A DNA stretch of 13,129 bases from an uncultured Pseudomonadota bacterium. GTDB lineage: Bacteria; Lernaellota; Lernaellaia; Lernaellales; Lernaellaceae. The translations under genes were made by a program, and so were the position numbers. Shown piece by piece: positions 12,648 to 13,129 of this stretch. The stretch's first letter is position 1. Each line of letters begins with the position of its first letter. Location: assembly GCA_937967875.1 (NCBI GenBank), contig CALBTQ010000419.1, positions 1 to 13,129 of the forward strand. The letters run 5' to 3'. The notes below the pieces were generated by a model that did no database searches, was not told the origin of the DNA, and saw only the letters and a program-made list of their open reading frames with translations.

Positions 12648-12661
12648 GAAGGGATTATAAC
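12632..12661 (+). promoter_or_regulatory. nadD promoter candidate
   Basis: TTGCAG (12632-12637), 18 bases, then TATAAC (12656-12661, five of six). It overlaps the folK start region and shares bases with the opposing folK -10, so the two promoters may exclude each other. Confidence 0.4.
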
Positions 12662-12662
12662 A
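12654..12662 (-). promoter_or_regulatory. Extended -10 promoter for folK
   Basis: The minus strand reads TGTTATAAT, a perfect TGn-TATAAT extended -10, six bases before the folK ATG. No -35 consensus is needed for such promoters and none is seen. Transcription would start at or next to the A of the ATG, giving a leaderless mRNA. Confidence 0.55.
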
Positions 12663-12698
12663 TAAAAAAGGAAAGTTCCACCTAGTATCGGGATCTTT

Positions 12699-13129
12699 AT
12701 GATGAACCGGATCGGATTGCTCGGCGGCTCGTTCAACCCCATCCACATCGGCCACCTGCGCGTTGCGGAGGAGGTGCGCGAAGCGCTTGAGCTTACGCGC
12801 GTGGTGTTCATCCCGCTGCATGTGCCGCCGCACAAGGAACCGGGGGAGATTATCGCCACGCATCACCGCCTGGCGATGACCGAACTGGCGATCGAAGACA
12901 ACGACGCGTTTGCCGTCAGCGACATCGAAACCAAGCGCGAGGACAAAAGCTCCACGCCCTACACGCTGCCCCATTTTCTCACGGAACTGCCGACGGGCGC
13001 CGAATTGTTTTTCATCCTGGGCAATGACGCCTTCGCCGTAATCACCACCTGTCACCGCTGGCGCCGGGTGCTGCCGATGTGCCATTCGGTGGCCATGCCG
13101 CGGCCGGGCAAGACCTTCGCGCAGCCCAG
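12699..13129 (+). CDS. nadD: Nicotinate-nucleotide adenylyltransferase (3' truncated)
   Basis: 143 residues in frame to the window end; the stop is outside. NadD joins nicotinate mononucleotide and ATP to give deamido-NAD in NAD synthesis (cytoplasm). Motifs: IGLLGGSFNPIHIGHL, the nucleotidyltransferase (H/T)xGH signature, FIPLHVPPHKEPGE (substrate loop), HRLAMTELAI, ETKREDKSSTPYT (S/T-Y-T motif) and FFILGNDAF. The C-terminal ISSTxIR signature would lie past the end. Two ATGs are in tandem (12699 and 12702); either could be the start, and the second begins MNRIGLL like most NadD. It is divergent from folK with 51 bases between start codons. Confidence 0.95.
   Translation, partial: MMNRIGLLGGSFNPIHIGHLRVAEEVREALELTRVVFIPLHVPPHKEPGEIIATHHRLAMTELAIEDNDAFAVSDIETKREDKSSTPYTLPHFLTELPTGAELFFILGNDAFAVITTCHRWRRVLPMCHSVAMPRPGKTFAQP

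Noticed and set aside
12648..13085. N-terminal extension of the folK ORF
   Set aside because: Antisense to nadD; HPPK begins at MPLAAIG and the extension has no family similarity.

Overview
This is a GC-rich stretch of a Gram-negative genome, most likely a metagenome-derived contig: bases 1-30 are Illumina adapter, not genome. Three genes encode lipoproteins with a clear lipobox. Two of them carry a long aspartate-rich tether straight after the acylated cysteine, a habit I associate with some deltaproteobacteria-like and candidate-phylum MAGs (Lernaellota is one possibility from memory; the sequence alone does not settle the taxonomy). folK and nadD are the only universal housekeeping genes.

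Layout. (1) 31-3878, minus strand: a tightly packed surface-glycan operon read right to left: DPM1-like GT2 glycosyltransferase, DUF2304 membrane protein, NodB/CE4-type deacetylase, formyltransferase, and a rhamnosyltransferase-like GT2 cut off by the contig end. The last four are linked by 4- to 16-base overlaps or a short gap. (2) 3978-4939, minus: a poly-Asp lipoprotein with two DUF4397-like halves, ending at a strong intrinsic terminator that insulates it from the glycan operon. (3) 5275-7412, plus: a small membrane-anchored protein of unknown function, then a divergent YchF-like P-loop protein whose G3 region is degraded, translationally coupled (ATGA) to a SRPBCC-like protein. (4) 7413 to about 8935: an abruptly AT-rich island carrying a complete three-gene toxin-antitoxin-chaperone (TAC) operon on the minus strand: HigB/RelE-like toxin, HTH antitoxin with a C-terminal extension, SecB-like chaperone. 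Start/stop overlaps join all three, and two inverted repeats lie upstream. (5) 8976-10325, plus: a lipoprotein of the C45 / acyl-CoA:6-APA acyltransferase-like NTN-hydrolase type. (6) 10342-12021, minus: a 559-residue poly-Asp lipoprotein of unknown function. (7) 12138-12647, minus: folK; 12699 to the end, plus: nadD (3' truncated), divergent with overlapping -10 boxes.

The two most interesting systems are the TAC island, which looks acquired, and the glycan operon. The latter combines a lipid-type GT2, a NodB-fold amide hydrolase and an N-formyltransferase, the same activity set that the Arn (aminoarabinose) pathway uses. No tRNA, rRNA, CRISPR array, insertion sequence or prophage was seen.
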